A DNA stretch of 64,000 nucleotides, taken from Acidobacteriota bacterium (GTDB lineage: Bacteria > Acidobacteriota > Thermoanaerobaculia > Multivoradales > Multivoraceae). Numbering within the stretch: the first letter of the stretch is position 1; each line of letters opens with the position of its first letter. The stretch is taken from contig QQVD01000042.1 of NCBI GenBank assembly GCA_003388555.1, forward strand, positions 62,001 through 126,000, given 5' to 3'. Of this stretch, positions 24,881-31,084 are shown one piece after another. The translations under genes and the position numbers were made by a program. The notes under the pieces are model-generated. The model was given only the letters and a program-made list of their open reading frames with translations, did no database searches and was not told the origin of the DNA.

Positions 24881-26074
24881 ATGAACGAAACCAGCTCGGG
24901 TCTCCGTGCCTCCTCGGAGGCTCTGCAGCCGATTGGGTCACGCGGACTGGCTTCCGTCCTGGCTTCGATGGCGCTGCTTCCCCTGCCCGTACTGCACGCC
25001 TCGCAGCCCGGCGACGACCTCGCCTCGCGAGCCCGCACCTACCTCGAGAAGCGAGCCGACGCACCGGCCTTCAGTGCCGCGATCCTGATCGCCTCACGCG
25101 GTGAGGTCGTCGTGCGGGAGGCCTACGGAATGGCCGACTTCGAGCTCGCCGTGCCGCTGCGCCCGGATCACGTCTTCCGCATCGGCTCGTTGACCAAGCC
25201 GTTCACCGCGGCCGCCGCCTTGAGGCTGCGCGACGAGGATCGGCTCGAGTTGTCCACTTCGGTCTGCGACTTCGTGCTTCGCTGCCCGTCGGCCTGGCGC
25301 CAGGTGACGATCGCCCACCTCCTCGGCCACACCTCCGGCATCCCCGACCTGTTCGGGCATCTCGATGCGGTGCCGGCGCCGGCGACCCGCGCCGAGGTCG
25401 ACCGGGTCCTCGAGGAGGTCGGCGAGCTGGCTCTCGAGTCGAGCCCGGGCGCAAGCTACGCCTACAGCAACTTCAACTACGTCCTCCTCGGTTACGTCAT
25501 CGAGGTGATCGCGGGGAAGAGCTGGGAGTCGTTCCTGCTCAGCGACGTCCTGCTGCCCGACGTCATGCCCGACACCCGCTACGACGATGTCTGGGCTGTG
25601 GTGCCGCGGCGGGTGCACGGATACGAGCTGGAGAACGGCGAGCTCCGCCTCACCCGCTACACCGACCACGCGGCCTACGCCGCCGGCGGCCTGCGCTCGA
25701 CCCTCGACGATCTGCGGCGCTGGAGCGATGCCTACTGGGCAGGCGGTATCGTGCCCAAGGCGACCGTCGCCCAGGCAGTCACTCCCGGGCTCGGAAGCTA
25801 CGGCTACGGTTGGCAGACCACCCAGCACTTCGGAAAGACCGTTCACAACCACACGGGGGGTATGCGCGGCTTCGCCTCCCACCTCGCGTTCTATCCGGGC
25901 GAGGAGCTCCTGATCATCGTGCTCTCCAACGTCGAGGACGAGAACACCAAAGGCACCGCCTGCGATCTCGCTGCGCTGGCCTTCGCACCCGAGGCGGTGC
26001 CGTCGCCGGGTATTGTGATGGAGCAGTGGTTGGAGCGCGCGAACGAAGAGCGCTGTGCCGTGCGGCAAGAGTGA
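24881..26074 (+). CDS. serine hydrolase, beta-lactamase/class C PBP-like
   Basis: The 397-residue protein has an N-terminal hydrophobic stretch (LASVLASMALLPLPVLHA) as a probable signal. It then carries the class C triad: the SxxK motif SLTK near residue 108, YSN at about residue 193 and the HTGG motif (KTG equivalent) near residue 328. It belongs to the esterase / penicillin-recognising family rather than to the resistance beta-lactamases proper. It likely acts on peptidoglycan-related or ester substrates in the periplasm. Leader repeat copy 2 starts exactly at its TGA (26072). Confidence 0.9.
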   Translation: MNETSSGLRASSEALQPIGSRGLASVLASMALLPLPVLHASQPGDDLASRARTYLEKRADAPAFSAAILIASRGEVVVREAYGMADFELAVPLRPDHVFRIGSLTKPFTAAAALRLRDEDRLELSTSVCDFVLRCPSAWRQVTIAHLLGHTSGIPDLFGHLDAVPAPATRAEVDRVLEEVGELALESSPGASYAYSNFNYVLLGYVIEVIAGKSWESFLLSDVLLPDVMPDTRYDDVWAVVPRRVHGYELENGELRLTRYTDHAAYAAGGLRSTLDDLRRWSDAYWAGGIVPKATVAQAVTPGLGSYGYGWQTTQHFGKTVHNHTGGMRGFASHLAFYPGEELLIIVLSNVEDENTKGTACDLAALAFAPEAVPSPGIVMEQWLERANEERCAVRQE

Positions 26075-26293
26075 GCAGGGTCGAAAGGGCGTCGCTGGCG
26101 CGGGGCGCGTTATCGAGCGAGTCCAGGCTGCATAACTGCTGCGCTACAATTCCCAATGAGGACCGACAAACCATGACGGGCGGGCAGGAGCGGAGACCCT
26201 CCACTCCCGGGCTGGAGGCAGTTATGCAGCGAGATCGCGCTCGTTTCCGTGAATCGGCGGCGATTGTGGCGCCGCTAACCAAGTAGTTGGGCT
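26072..26293 (+). repeat. array leader repeat, copy 2 (attI-like, with promoter and small ORF)
   Basis: This 222-bp element matches 13291-13513 almost throughout. It has GTTATCGAGCGAG, a -10-like TACAAT at 26145-26150, the GAGGACC motif, a 37-codon ORF (26173-26286) and the identical 35-bp run at 26218-26252. It ends in CTAACCAAGTAGTTGGGC with core GTTGGGC at 26286-26292. Inside it, GCTGCATAACTGC (26127-26139) and GCAGTTATGCAGC (26218-26230) form a perfect 13-bp inverted repeat. Position and structure suggest an attI-type entry site plus promoter for array B, but no integrase gene flanks it. Confidence 0.7.
26173..26286 (+). CDS. leader small ORF, copy 2 (37 aa)
   Basis: ATG 26173 opens 37 codons that end with TAG overlapping the first G of the array-B core. 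The C-terminal 20 residues are VMQRDRARFRESAAIVAPLT, close to the copy-1 peptide. The Shine-Dalgarno is weak. The most conserved DNA lies within this frame, so either a coding leader (as attI1 ORF-11) or a binding-site constraint could explain it. Confidence 0.4.
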   Translation: MTGGQERRPSTPGLEAVMQRDRARFRESAAIVAPLTK

Positions 26294-26300
26294 GCGAGAG

Positions 26301-26657
26301 GTGGGGAACTGGTTAGAAGCGTCTTTGGTTCCGACGGCCTTCTTGGTGGTGGCTGCGATCCATACCCCTAGGCAAGGCTCGCCGAAGGCTCCGTGGCTTG
26401 GGCTCGTCGCGTTCAACGCCGTCGGAGTTGCCTTGGCCCTAGCCGCAGGGCTCTTCGGAGAGGTAGAGGGAGCCGTGCGAAGAACGAGTGTTCTTTACTC
26501 ATTCATCTCCTTCGGGGGCACGAGCTGCTACGTGTCCTTTGTGCATCTCTGGAAACCCGGATCGAAGTGGCTCCTGCTGTTCGTGCTCCCTATCGCGCTG
26601 TTTGTCACTCTAGGAACCGCCCTATGGCATGCGATGCTCTTGGGGTACCAGTCGTGA
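26301..26657 (+). CDS. cassette membrane protein, unknown function
   Basis: The 118-residue protein has about four membrane segments, at residues 8-20, 30-50, 65-85 and 90-112, joined by short loops. GTG 26301 lies 15 bp after the leader core. The upstream leader ORF may assist translation. It is the first cassette of array B and is bounded by GTTGGGCTGCGAGAG on the left and its perfect 15-bp inverse at 26659-26673. No family is recognised. Confidence 0.6.
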   Translation: MGNWLEASLVPTAFLVVAAIHTPRQGSPKAPWLGLVAFNAVGVALALAAGLFGEVEGAVRRTSVLYSFISFGGTSCYVSFVHLWKPGSKWLLLFVLPIALFVTLGTALWHAMLLGYQS

Positions 26658-26666
26658 GCTCTCGCA

Positions 26667-26793
26667 GCCCAACAACAAGCTGCAGCGGGCGCTGCCCGGG
26701 CTCGCGGCTGCTAGCCTGTTGCTATGAATCCGAAGTCACAGCCACCCATCCGCGCGCTCGCCAGCAGCGCCGCTGAGCTTTGATCCGTTAGGC
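26667..26793 (+). other. attC site (long subfamily), after first array-B cassette
   Basis: R'' is GCCCAAC (26667-26673), L'' side AACAAGCTGCAGCGGGCGCTG, and the L' side CGCCGCTGAGCTTTGATCC leads into core GTTAGGC (26787-26793). The arms AAGCTGCAGCGG and CCGCTGAGCTT pair with one extrahelical base, the hallmark of attC bottom-strand folding. The 127-bp length and the ATCCGAAGTCAC middle match the other long sites in the window. Confidence 0.85.
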
Positions 26794-26831
26794 GGTCGGC
26801 CAGACAGTACGCTGAACCGGGACAGAAACCC

Positions 26832-27377
26832 ATGTCAGACAACAAGCTGGTGCTGATCCCCAAGGATCCTTCCTTGACCGCTGATGCCGCAAAGGTCAGC
26901 CAGCTTCTGGTCTCGATCGAGTTCGTAGAGCCTCCGCCGGCAGTCAATCCGACGGCTCACCACATTCCGGGGCGCCGATTCCTCGACCTGCTGCCATTCA
27001 CTCCACCGCCTAGGGCCGGAGCGCTCTGGGCTCCGCACACGGTTCAGGTTTTGGACCCATCGGACGAGATCAAGTTTCTCGGTGCAGCAAACACGGACGA
27101 TCCAACTTGTCCGAGCTGCGCGTCTGCCGCGGGCGAGTGGGGTGAAATCGCTGCCGAGTGGTACGAAGCAACATCGGGACTTCGGTGGAGCTGTGCTTCG
27201 TGTGGAGAACGGATTCCAATATGGGAGTTGGACTGGCACCGCACCTGTGGGTTTGGCCGGCAGTCAGTTGACGTGTGGCACGTGAGCGCTGGCGGAGCCG
27301 AGCCAAGTGTTGAGCTGATCGGCTCACTCAAGGCGCTTGGACTTGGCCCATGGGACTACTTCTACTATGTTCTGTAG
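26832..27377 (+). CDS. cassette hypothetical protein with CxxC pairs
   Basis: The 181-residue soluble protein starts MSDNKLVLIPKDPSL. It contains two CxxC pairs, TCPSCASAAGEW and WSCASCGERIP, about 30 residues apart, consistent with a zinc ribbon. A C-terminal VELIGSLKALGLGPWDYFYYVL segment is hydrophobic and aromatic. Its promoter-like TACGCT lies about 20 bp after the cassette core. The family is unknown to me, and a nucleic-acid or protein-binding role is only a guess from the zinc ribbon. Confidence 0.6.
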   Translation: MSDNKLVLIPKDPSLTADAAKVSQLLVSIEFVEPPPAVNPTAHHIPGRRFLDLLPFTPPPRAGALWAPHTVQVLDPSDEIKFLGAANTDDPTCPSCASAAGEWGEIAAEWYEATSGLRWSCASCGERIPIWELDWHRTCGFGRQSVDVWHVSAGGAEPSVELIGSLKALGLGPWDYFYYVL

Positions 27378-27403
27378 GGAATCGAGTCGACACCCAGCGA
27401 TCC

Positions 27404-27485
27404 GCCTAACCAAGGCGCTACAGCCGGACCAAGAGCTTCGGCTTCGCCTCCGGCTCTCTGCCGCTGAGCGCCAAGTCCGTTGGGC
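27404..27485 (+). other. attC site (short type)
   Basis: This is an 82-bp canonical site: R'' GCCTAAC (27404-27410), then CAAGGCGCTACAGCCGGACC, a central hairpin GAGCTTCGGCTTCGCCTC, GCCGCTGAGCGCCAAGTCC and core GTTGGGC (27479-27485). The two arms pair with an extrahelical base. Its sequence is unlike the long subfamily, so it came from another source. Confidence 0.9.
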
Positions 27486-27511
27486 GGCGCTTCGCGTCTA
27501 GAATTCTCGGC

Positions 27512-27742
27512 GTGCACTTCGAAATCGTCGGCGAGATTCGGTCGATCGACTTGATCGCGACTGGAAGGTCTATCCGCGAGCTCGAGCGATTGGTCGAAGC
27601 GTACGGGCCTGGACGGTGGCGCAAGCTCAAGGGCATCGCCGACATCCGCGTCTCGGGGGAGGCTTGCGTCGCTGAGATACACTGGTACGAAGCTCACGGC
27701 GTCGGGCGTCGAGAGTTCAAAATCAAACGCATCCTGGACTAG
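27512..27742 (+). CDS. cassette conserved hypothetical protein
   Basis: The 76-residue protein begins at GTG 27512 with MHFEIVGEIRSIDLIATGRS. It has a basic centre GRWRKLKGIADIRV and ends EIHWYEAHGVGRREFKIKR. I recognise this layout from small uncharacterised proteins in other bacteria, with a fold likely alpha/beta. A promoter-like TAGAATTC lies at 27500-27507, too close for a leader, so translation could be nearly leaderless. It shares a cassette with the next gene, 8 bp downstream. Confidence 0.6.
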   Translation: MHFEIVGEIRSIDLIATGRSIRELERLVEAYGPGRWRKLKGIADIRVSGEACVAEIHWYEAHGVGRREFKIKRILD

Positions 27743-27749
27743 TCAAGCC

Positions 27750-27971
27750 ATGCAGCCCGCCTTCTTCGTCATCTGCGTGAACCGTCAGGGCTACGAGGCC
27801 TCTCTCGAGATCCGCAAGGTCTACCGAGCCGTTCCCGACGAGGCGGCCTCGAAGCGCTCAATGACTCGCGTCATCGACGAGTCTGGCGAGGACTACCTCT
27901 ACCCGTCGAGCTTCTTCGTTCCGATCGAGGTTCCGGAAGAGGCCCAGGAGGCATTCGCGGCTGCATCCTAG
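27750..27971 (+). CDS. small cassette protein, unknown function
   Basis: The 73-residue protein starts at ATG 27750 only 8 bp after the previous stop, with no attC between the two, so the pair forms one two-gene cassette. The sequence is AFFVICVNRQGYEASLEIRKVYRAV, then RVIDESGEDYLYPSSFFVPIE and an acidic C-terminus. This looks like a small SH3-like or beta-barrel fold such as those of short 'DUF' proteins, but no family is certain. Confidence 0.6.
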   Translation: MQPAFFVICVNRQGYEASLEIRKVYRAVPDEAASKRSMTRVIDESGEDYLYPSSFFVPIEVPEEAQEAFAAAS

Positions 27972-27979
27972 ATGCGTCC

Positions 27980-28106
27980 GCCCAACAACAAGCTGCAGCG
28001 GACGCTGCCCGTGGTCGCGGCGGCAAGCCCTTGGCTATGAGACCGAAGTCACTCCCACTCAACAGCGCGCTTCTCAGCAGCGCCGCTGAACTTCGATCCG
28101 TGGACG
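27980..28106 (+). other. attC site (long subfamily)
   Basis: R'' is GCCCAAC (27980-27986), then AACAAGCTGCAGCGGACGCTG. The middle carries GACCGAAGTCACTCCCACTC and CAGCGCGCTTCTCAGCAGCG, and the 3' arm is CCGCTGAACTTCGATCC. The core is GTGGACG (28100-28106), a variant that nevertheless pairs with the R'' GTCCAAC of the next cassette (28736). It therefore reflects that cassette's own end. Confidence 0.85.
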
Positions 28107-28111
28107 GTCGG

Positions 28112-28720
28112 ATGGTTGATCCGATGCGGAGAGTCGTTCGGCTGGTCGGTCTAGAACGGCTTTGTGCGCTAGTGATGCTCGGGTTGCTAGCTTCTTCTTG
28201 CACCAGCTCCGGTTCCAGACTGGGCTGGCCTCAGCCCCAAGGAGAGCTGCTCGCTTCGATCAAAGTCCTGAGAGGCGAGTTCTCCGGCCCGGTGACCGGC
28301 GAGACAGGCTACTTCTTCTATCTCGAAGATCTGAGTTCTAGTGCCCTGTACCTTGGCATCCATGAACTCCGAGACGGTCGCGCCATCGATGTCCTAGCGG
28401 CCGGTCCGAAGCGGACCCGAGAGCTGCTCGACGAACTTGATGAGATCGGGTGTGTCAGCTTCGATTTTGAGGTCGAGGTCCAGAGGGCAGCCGAGACGAA
28501 GAAGGCAGCCGATGATGATTCCGCCTACATCGTTGTCGATGGCAACGAGTGGGAAATCTATCTACGTCTTGGGAGCACTGAACCTTTCGTCTTGCAGAAG
28601 TGGAACCCGTCGAGCGATTTCGCCAACTACGCTGCCTACTCGGAGAATCTGTCGAGACTGATCGCCGTGCTGAAGGCCCTCTCGGCCGTCTATGGTGAGG
28701 CCCGGATCGGGCTCCTGTGA
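28112..28720 (+). CDS. cassette lipoprotein, unknown function
   Basis: ATG 28112 (or 28124) opens a 202-residue protein with an n-region MVDPMRRVVRL and a signal LERLCALVMLGLLASSC whose lipobox Cys is at about residue 29. The mature part has beta strands (GYFFYLEDLSSSALYLGIHELRDGR), an acidic coil and WEIYLRLGSTEPFVLQKW, giving a small secreted beta-domain. A lipoprotein in an integron cassette is less common than soluble cassette products. Family unknown. Confidence 0.65.
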   Translation: MVDPMRRVVRLVGLERLCALVMLGLLASSCTSSGSRLGWPQPQGELLASIKVLRGEFSGPVTGETGYFFYLEDLSSSALYLGIHELRDGRAIDVLAAGPKRTRELLDELDEIGCVSFDFEVEVQRAAETKKAADDDSAYIVVDGNEWEIYLRLGSTEPFVLQKWNPSSDFANYAAYSENLSRLIAVLKALSAVYGEARIGLL

Positions 28721-28735
28721 GCACTCGGCGTCGCC

Positions 28736-28863
28736 GTCCAACAAGAGAACTGCAGTGGGCCCCGCTCGCGCTCGCGGTTGCTAGGCTTCTCCAATGACGC
28801 CAACATCCTATCCGTCCAGTGGCGCGCTAGCCAGCAGCGCCGCTGAGCTTTGATCCGTTGGGT
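28736..28863 (+). other. attC site (long subfamily)
   Basis: R'' is GTCCAAC (28736-28742), then AAGAGAACTGCAGTGGGCCC. The middle holds CGCGCTCGCGGTTGCTAGG and CCAGTGGCGCGCTAGCCAGC, and the 3' arm GCCGCTGAGCTTTGATCC leads to core GTTGGGT (28857-28863). The 5' arm is nearly the same as that of the site at 13981 in array A, linking the two arrays. Confidence 0.85.
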
Positions 28864-28903
28864 GGCAGAAGTCCGGGGAACGTAGACTGCGAAGGTTGAC
28901 CCG

Positions 28904-29587
28904 ATGGCCGAACGAAGCCTCATTCGATGGACGGCTGCCAACGCGATCGGGATGGCGCTTGGCTTCTTGACACTGCTGCAGACTGTGATGTTCCTGAGCT
29001 TTGGACTTGATCTCGAGGCCCATTGGTCGGAGCAGGCGATCGAGTCTAGGCAGGCGGCCCTGGCCCCAGAGGACGCCGAGAGGTTGCTCCGCCTCGGCCT
29101 CGGAATCGGCCTCCCACTGGCGGGCGCGGTAGTGGCCGCCTGCCAAGCGTGGGTGCTGCGCGGTCACCTACCGCGCATCTGGCAGTGGATCCTGTGCGCA
29201 CCGGCTGGCTTTGCCGCGATCATCCTGGCGATCTGGCCCTTCACGGCGATCTGGGGTGACATCCCCGGCCCGGTGGAGCCGTTCACCATCGTTGGAGGCG
29301 GACTTCTGGCGGCCGCCGGCCTCCAATGGCTCCTCCTTCGACGCCGTCACGTCCAGGCCACCCGGTGGCTTGTGCTGTGGATAGTCGGACTCCCGCTCGG
29401 GATGATCACCTTCATGGTGGCTTACACACTTCTCGACGCCCTCGTTAGCCCGAGCGAGAAGTACTCGATCAGTTGGGCCAGTGAGGTCGCTCTGATTGGC
29501 TTCTTCGTTGGTGGCACTGCCGCAGCGATCAGCGGGACCGCGCTCTTCCGAGCTCTTTCATCGCGCTTACCTGAGGAATGGGCTTAA
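28904..29587 (+). CDS. cassette multi-pass membrane protein
   Basis: The 227-residue protein has about six membrane segments: residues 10-32, 60-82, 95-117, 122-140, 152-172 and 190-210. Conserved-looking loops are GHLPRIWQW and LRRRHVQATRW. ATG 28904 lies 40 bp into the cassette, preceded by a promoter-like TAGACT at about 28883 and GAAGG. The family is unknown; a large hydrophobic product is unusual for a cassette. Confidence 0.65.
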   Translation: MAERSLIRWTAANAIGMALGFLTLLQTVMFLSFGLDLEAHWSEQAIESRQAALAPEDAERLLRLGLGIGLPLAGAVVAACQAWVLRGHLPRIWQWILCAPAGFAAIILAIWPFTAIWGDIPGPVEPFTIVGGGLLAAAGLQWLLLRRRHVQATRWLVLWIVGLPLGMITFMVAYTLLDALVSPSEKYSISWASEVALIGFFVGGTAAAISGTALFRALSSRLPEEWA

Positions 29588-29619
29588 CTGATGCTCGCCG
29601 GCAGAGATCCTTGCCTGCC

Positions 29620-29696
29620 GCCCTACCAAGCGAGTCCAGCGGACGAGACCCGCCGCTTCGCACCGGGTTTCGCCGCTGATCCGCGGGCCGTTAGGC
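29620..29696 (+). other. attC site (short type)
   Basis: R'' is degenerate (GCCCTAC, 29620-29626) but still pairs through CTGCCGCCCTAC with the cassette start GTTGGGTGGCAG. The L'' side is AAGCGAGTCCAGCGGACGAG, the centre hairpin is CCGCCGCTTCGCACCGGG, and core GTTAGGC is at 29690-29696. About 77 bp. Confidence 0.7.
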
Positions 29697-29721
29697 GTCA
29701 TCGCGCGATAGCATTGGCCCG

Positions 29722-29982
29722 ATGAGCCCTGCGATCTTCCGCGCTGGGCCCTAGCGGTTCTTCTTCTTCCTCTTCTTCTTCTTCTTCTTCTCACGCGAGG
29801 AGCCTCGGATCCATGTTCATGTGACCTCTGCAGATGGAGAGGCGAAATACTGGCTCGAGCCCGAGATTGAGGTTGCGCGGAGCCACGGCCTTCGGAGTCG
29901 CCAGCTGCGGAAGATCGAAGAGCTCATAAGGGAACACGAACAGGAGATTCGCGATGCCTGGAACGAGCACTTTTCAGATTGA
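29722..29982 (+). pseudogene. DUF4160 gene, interrupted by TAG and with expanded Phe tract
   Basis: The frame reads MSPAIFRAGP, then TAG (29752-29754) where family members have Tyr, then RFFFFLFFFFFFSREEPRIHVHVTSADGEAKYWLEPEIEVAR and a normal C-terminus to TGA 29982. Family members have GPYRFFFFSREE, so seven extra residues (LFFFFFF) come from a TTC repeat. DUF4160 is the usual partner of DUF2442 in a suspected toxin-antitoxin-like pair, and DUF2442 overlaps its end. The TAG either kills it, is read through, or is bypassed by an internal start after the stop. Confidence 0.85.
29758..29790 (+). repeat. in-frame TTC microsatellite
   Basis: Eleven codons are TTC four times, CTC once and TTC six times, all in the reading frame of DUF4160. 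Such trinucleotide tracts change length by slippage without altering frame. It lies one codon after the premature TAG. Nothing comparable is seen elsewhere in this window. Confidence 0.95.
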
Positions 29983-30211
29983 GGTGACCAACATCTCAGG
30001 ACACGGCTTTTGGATCTTGGTGAGCGAGGGCGAGTTCTTCCTGCCCTTCGATGAGTTCCCCTGGTTTCGTGATGCCTCGGTAGCCGCGATCGCGAACGTC
30101 GAGATGCCACATCCGGGCCACCTCTTCTGGCCTTCTCTGGACATCGACTTGAGTCTTGATTCGATCAGGCACCCAGAGAAGTATCCGTTGGTGGCCAGGG
30201 TGGACGCCTAA
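29954..30211 (+). CDS. DUF2442 protein (partner of DUF4160)
   Basis: The 85-residue protein has the DUF2442 core: IEVTNISGHGFWILVSEGEFFLPFDEFPWFRDAS, then IANVEMPHPGHLFWPSLDIDLSLDSIRHPEKYPL. DUF2442 and DUF4160 genes are commonly adjacent and are suspected to form a toxin-antitoxin-like pair; the partner here is broken. ATG 29954 overlaps the end of the DUF4160 frame by 29 bp. Both occupy a single cassette between attC sites at 29690 and 30206. Confidence 0.9.
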   Translation: MPGTSTFQIEVTNISGHGFWILVSEGEFFLPFDEFPWFRDASVAAIANVEMPHPGHLFWPSLDIDLSLDSIRHPEKYPLVARVDA

Positions 30212-30350
30212 CAACAAGCTTCAGCGGACGCTGCTCGCGCTCGCGGTCGCTGCCGGCGCTCGCGGCCGCTAGCCCGTCGCCATGACCTGTGTTCATCTCC
30301 GCTCCTAAGCGCGCTCGCCTGCAGCGCCGCTGAGCTTTGATCCGTTGTCT
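30206..30350 (+). other. attC site (long subfamily)
   Basis: R'' is GCCTAAC (30206-30212), L'' side AACAAGCTTCAGCGGACGCTG. A doubled CGCGCTCGCGGTCGCTG / GGCGCTCGCGGCCGCTAGC centre follows, then GCAGCGCCGCTGAGCTTTGATCC and a degenerate core GTTGTCT (30344-30350). At 145 bp it is longer than its relatives because of the duplicated inner arm. R'' pairs with the cassette start GTTAGGCGTC. Confidence 0.8.
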
Positions 30351-30422
30351 GTCTGGGAGGGGCTATCGCGTGAACGTGGAGGTTGTCGATGAGTATGTTG
30401 AAGTCCTGGGTGCGTGTGTGGG

Positions 30423-30694
30423 ATGAAGCGTAAATTGGCCATCGGTATCTGCTTGGCCTTTCTTGCTTCGGGCTTGATCCGCGTGGGAGTGAGCGTGCTG
30501 ATGATGGGCCAGGCTGCTGGCTGGTGGGCTTACGGCGGCGAAGCGACTGAAGCATTGTCTGATACTGAGCGCCTATTGCCGAGCGAGAGACAAATCTGGT
30601 GGGCTTTACGCCGATCACCTATTTCGGCTTCATCCTCTTCATGGGAGTTGCGGTCACACTCGGCGCGATCGGGCAGTTATGGCGAAAGCAGTGA
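30423..30694 (+). pseudogene. frameshifted small membrane protein gene
   Basis: ATG 30423 opens MKRKLAIGICLAFLASGLIRVGVSVLMMG and an aqueous loop to about codon 55. It then goes off frame; in the -1 (+2) frame the sequence continues as NLVGFTPITYFGFILFMGVAV and GAIGQLWRKQ to TGA 30694. The two hydrophobic halves fit one small two-to-three helix protein, so a single-base lesion around 30565-30590 is likely. This could be true decay or a sequencing error. It is AT-richer than its neighbours. Confidence 0.6.
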
Positions 30695-30979
30695 GGTCTG
30701 GTTCTCATAGTCGTTTATTGCTCTAGCCACGCGGCTTTGTTCGTCAACTTCATGACGATCAATCCCAAGGTTGCTTAATTGGCACTGGCCATCGCTGCCA
30801 CGATGGTGCTGCGATGGGCAAATCAAGACGAGTTCCGGAATGGTACAATGGTGTCCGACGCAGAAGATTGATAAAACTTGCAACTGCAGGAGTGCCCTGG
30901 GTCCTCGATCTGGGATGGCTTTGTTTGACCAATGCCCGAGGGGTTCACGTCGAGACTCATCTTCCGGTGCACGGTGGAC
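30695..30979 (+). other. AT-rich degenerate stretch, possible decayed membrane ORF
   Basis: In the same frame as the previous gene's tail, residues LVLIVVYCSSHAALFVNFM and KVA are followed by TAA and then LALAIAATMVLRWANQDEF to a TGA near 30880. This could be the relic of a second small membrane gene with a nonsense codon. A TACAAT hexamer is present near 30842. No complete gene can be called. Base composition is visibly lower in GC than the rest of the window. Confidence 0.3.
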
Positions 30980-31071
30980 GCGTAAGACGACGTTGAAGCG
31001 GACGTGGCAGCCTGTCACCCAAATTGCCTTCGCAATTGGGCCGCCAGAACTTCCACGCCGCTTCGCTTGGC
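30980..31071 (+). other. attC-like site (degenerate)
   Basis: R'' GCGTAAG (30980) precedes GACGACGTTGAAGCGGACG. The hairpin CCCAAATTGCCTTCGCAATTGGG (31017-31039, shown here as one inverted repeat) is the centre. CACGCCGCTTCGCTTGGC carries the 3' arm with core GCTTGGC at 31065-31071. The GTTGAAGCGGACG arm is shared with the next site at 31607. Confidence 0.6.
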
Positions 31072-31084
31072 GCTTGGCAGCGAG

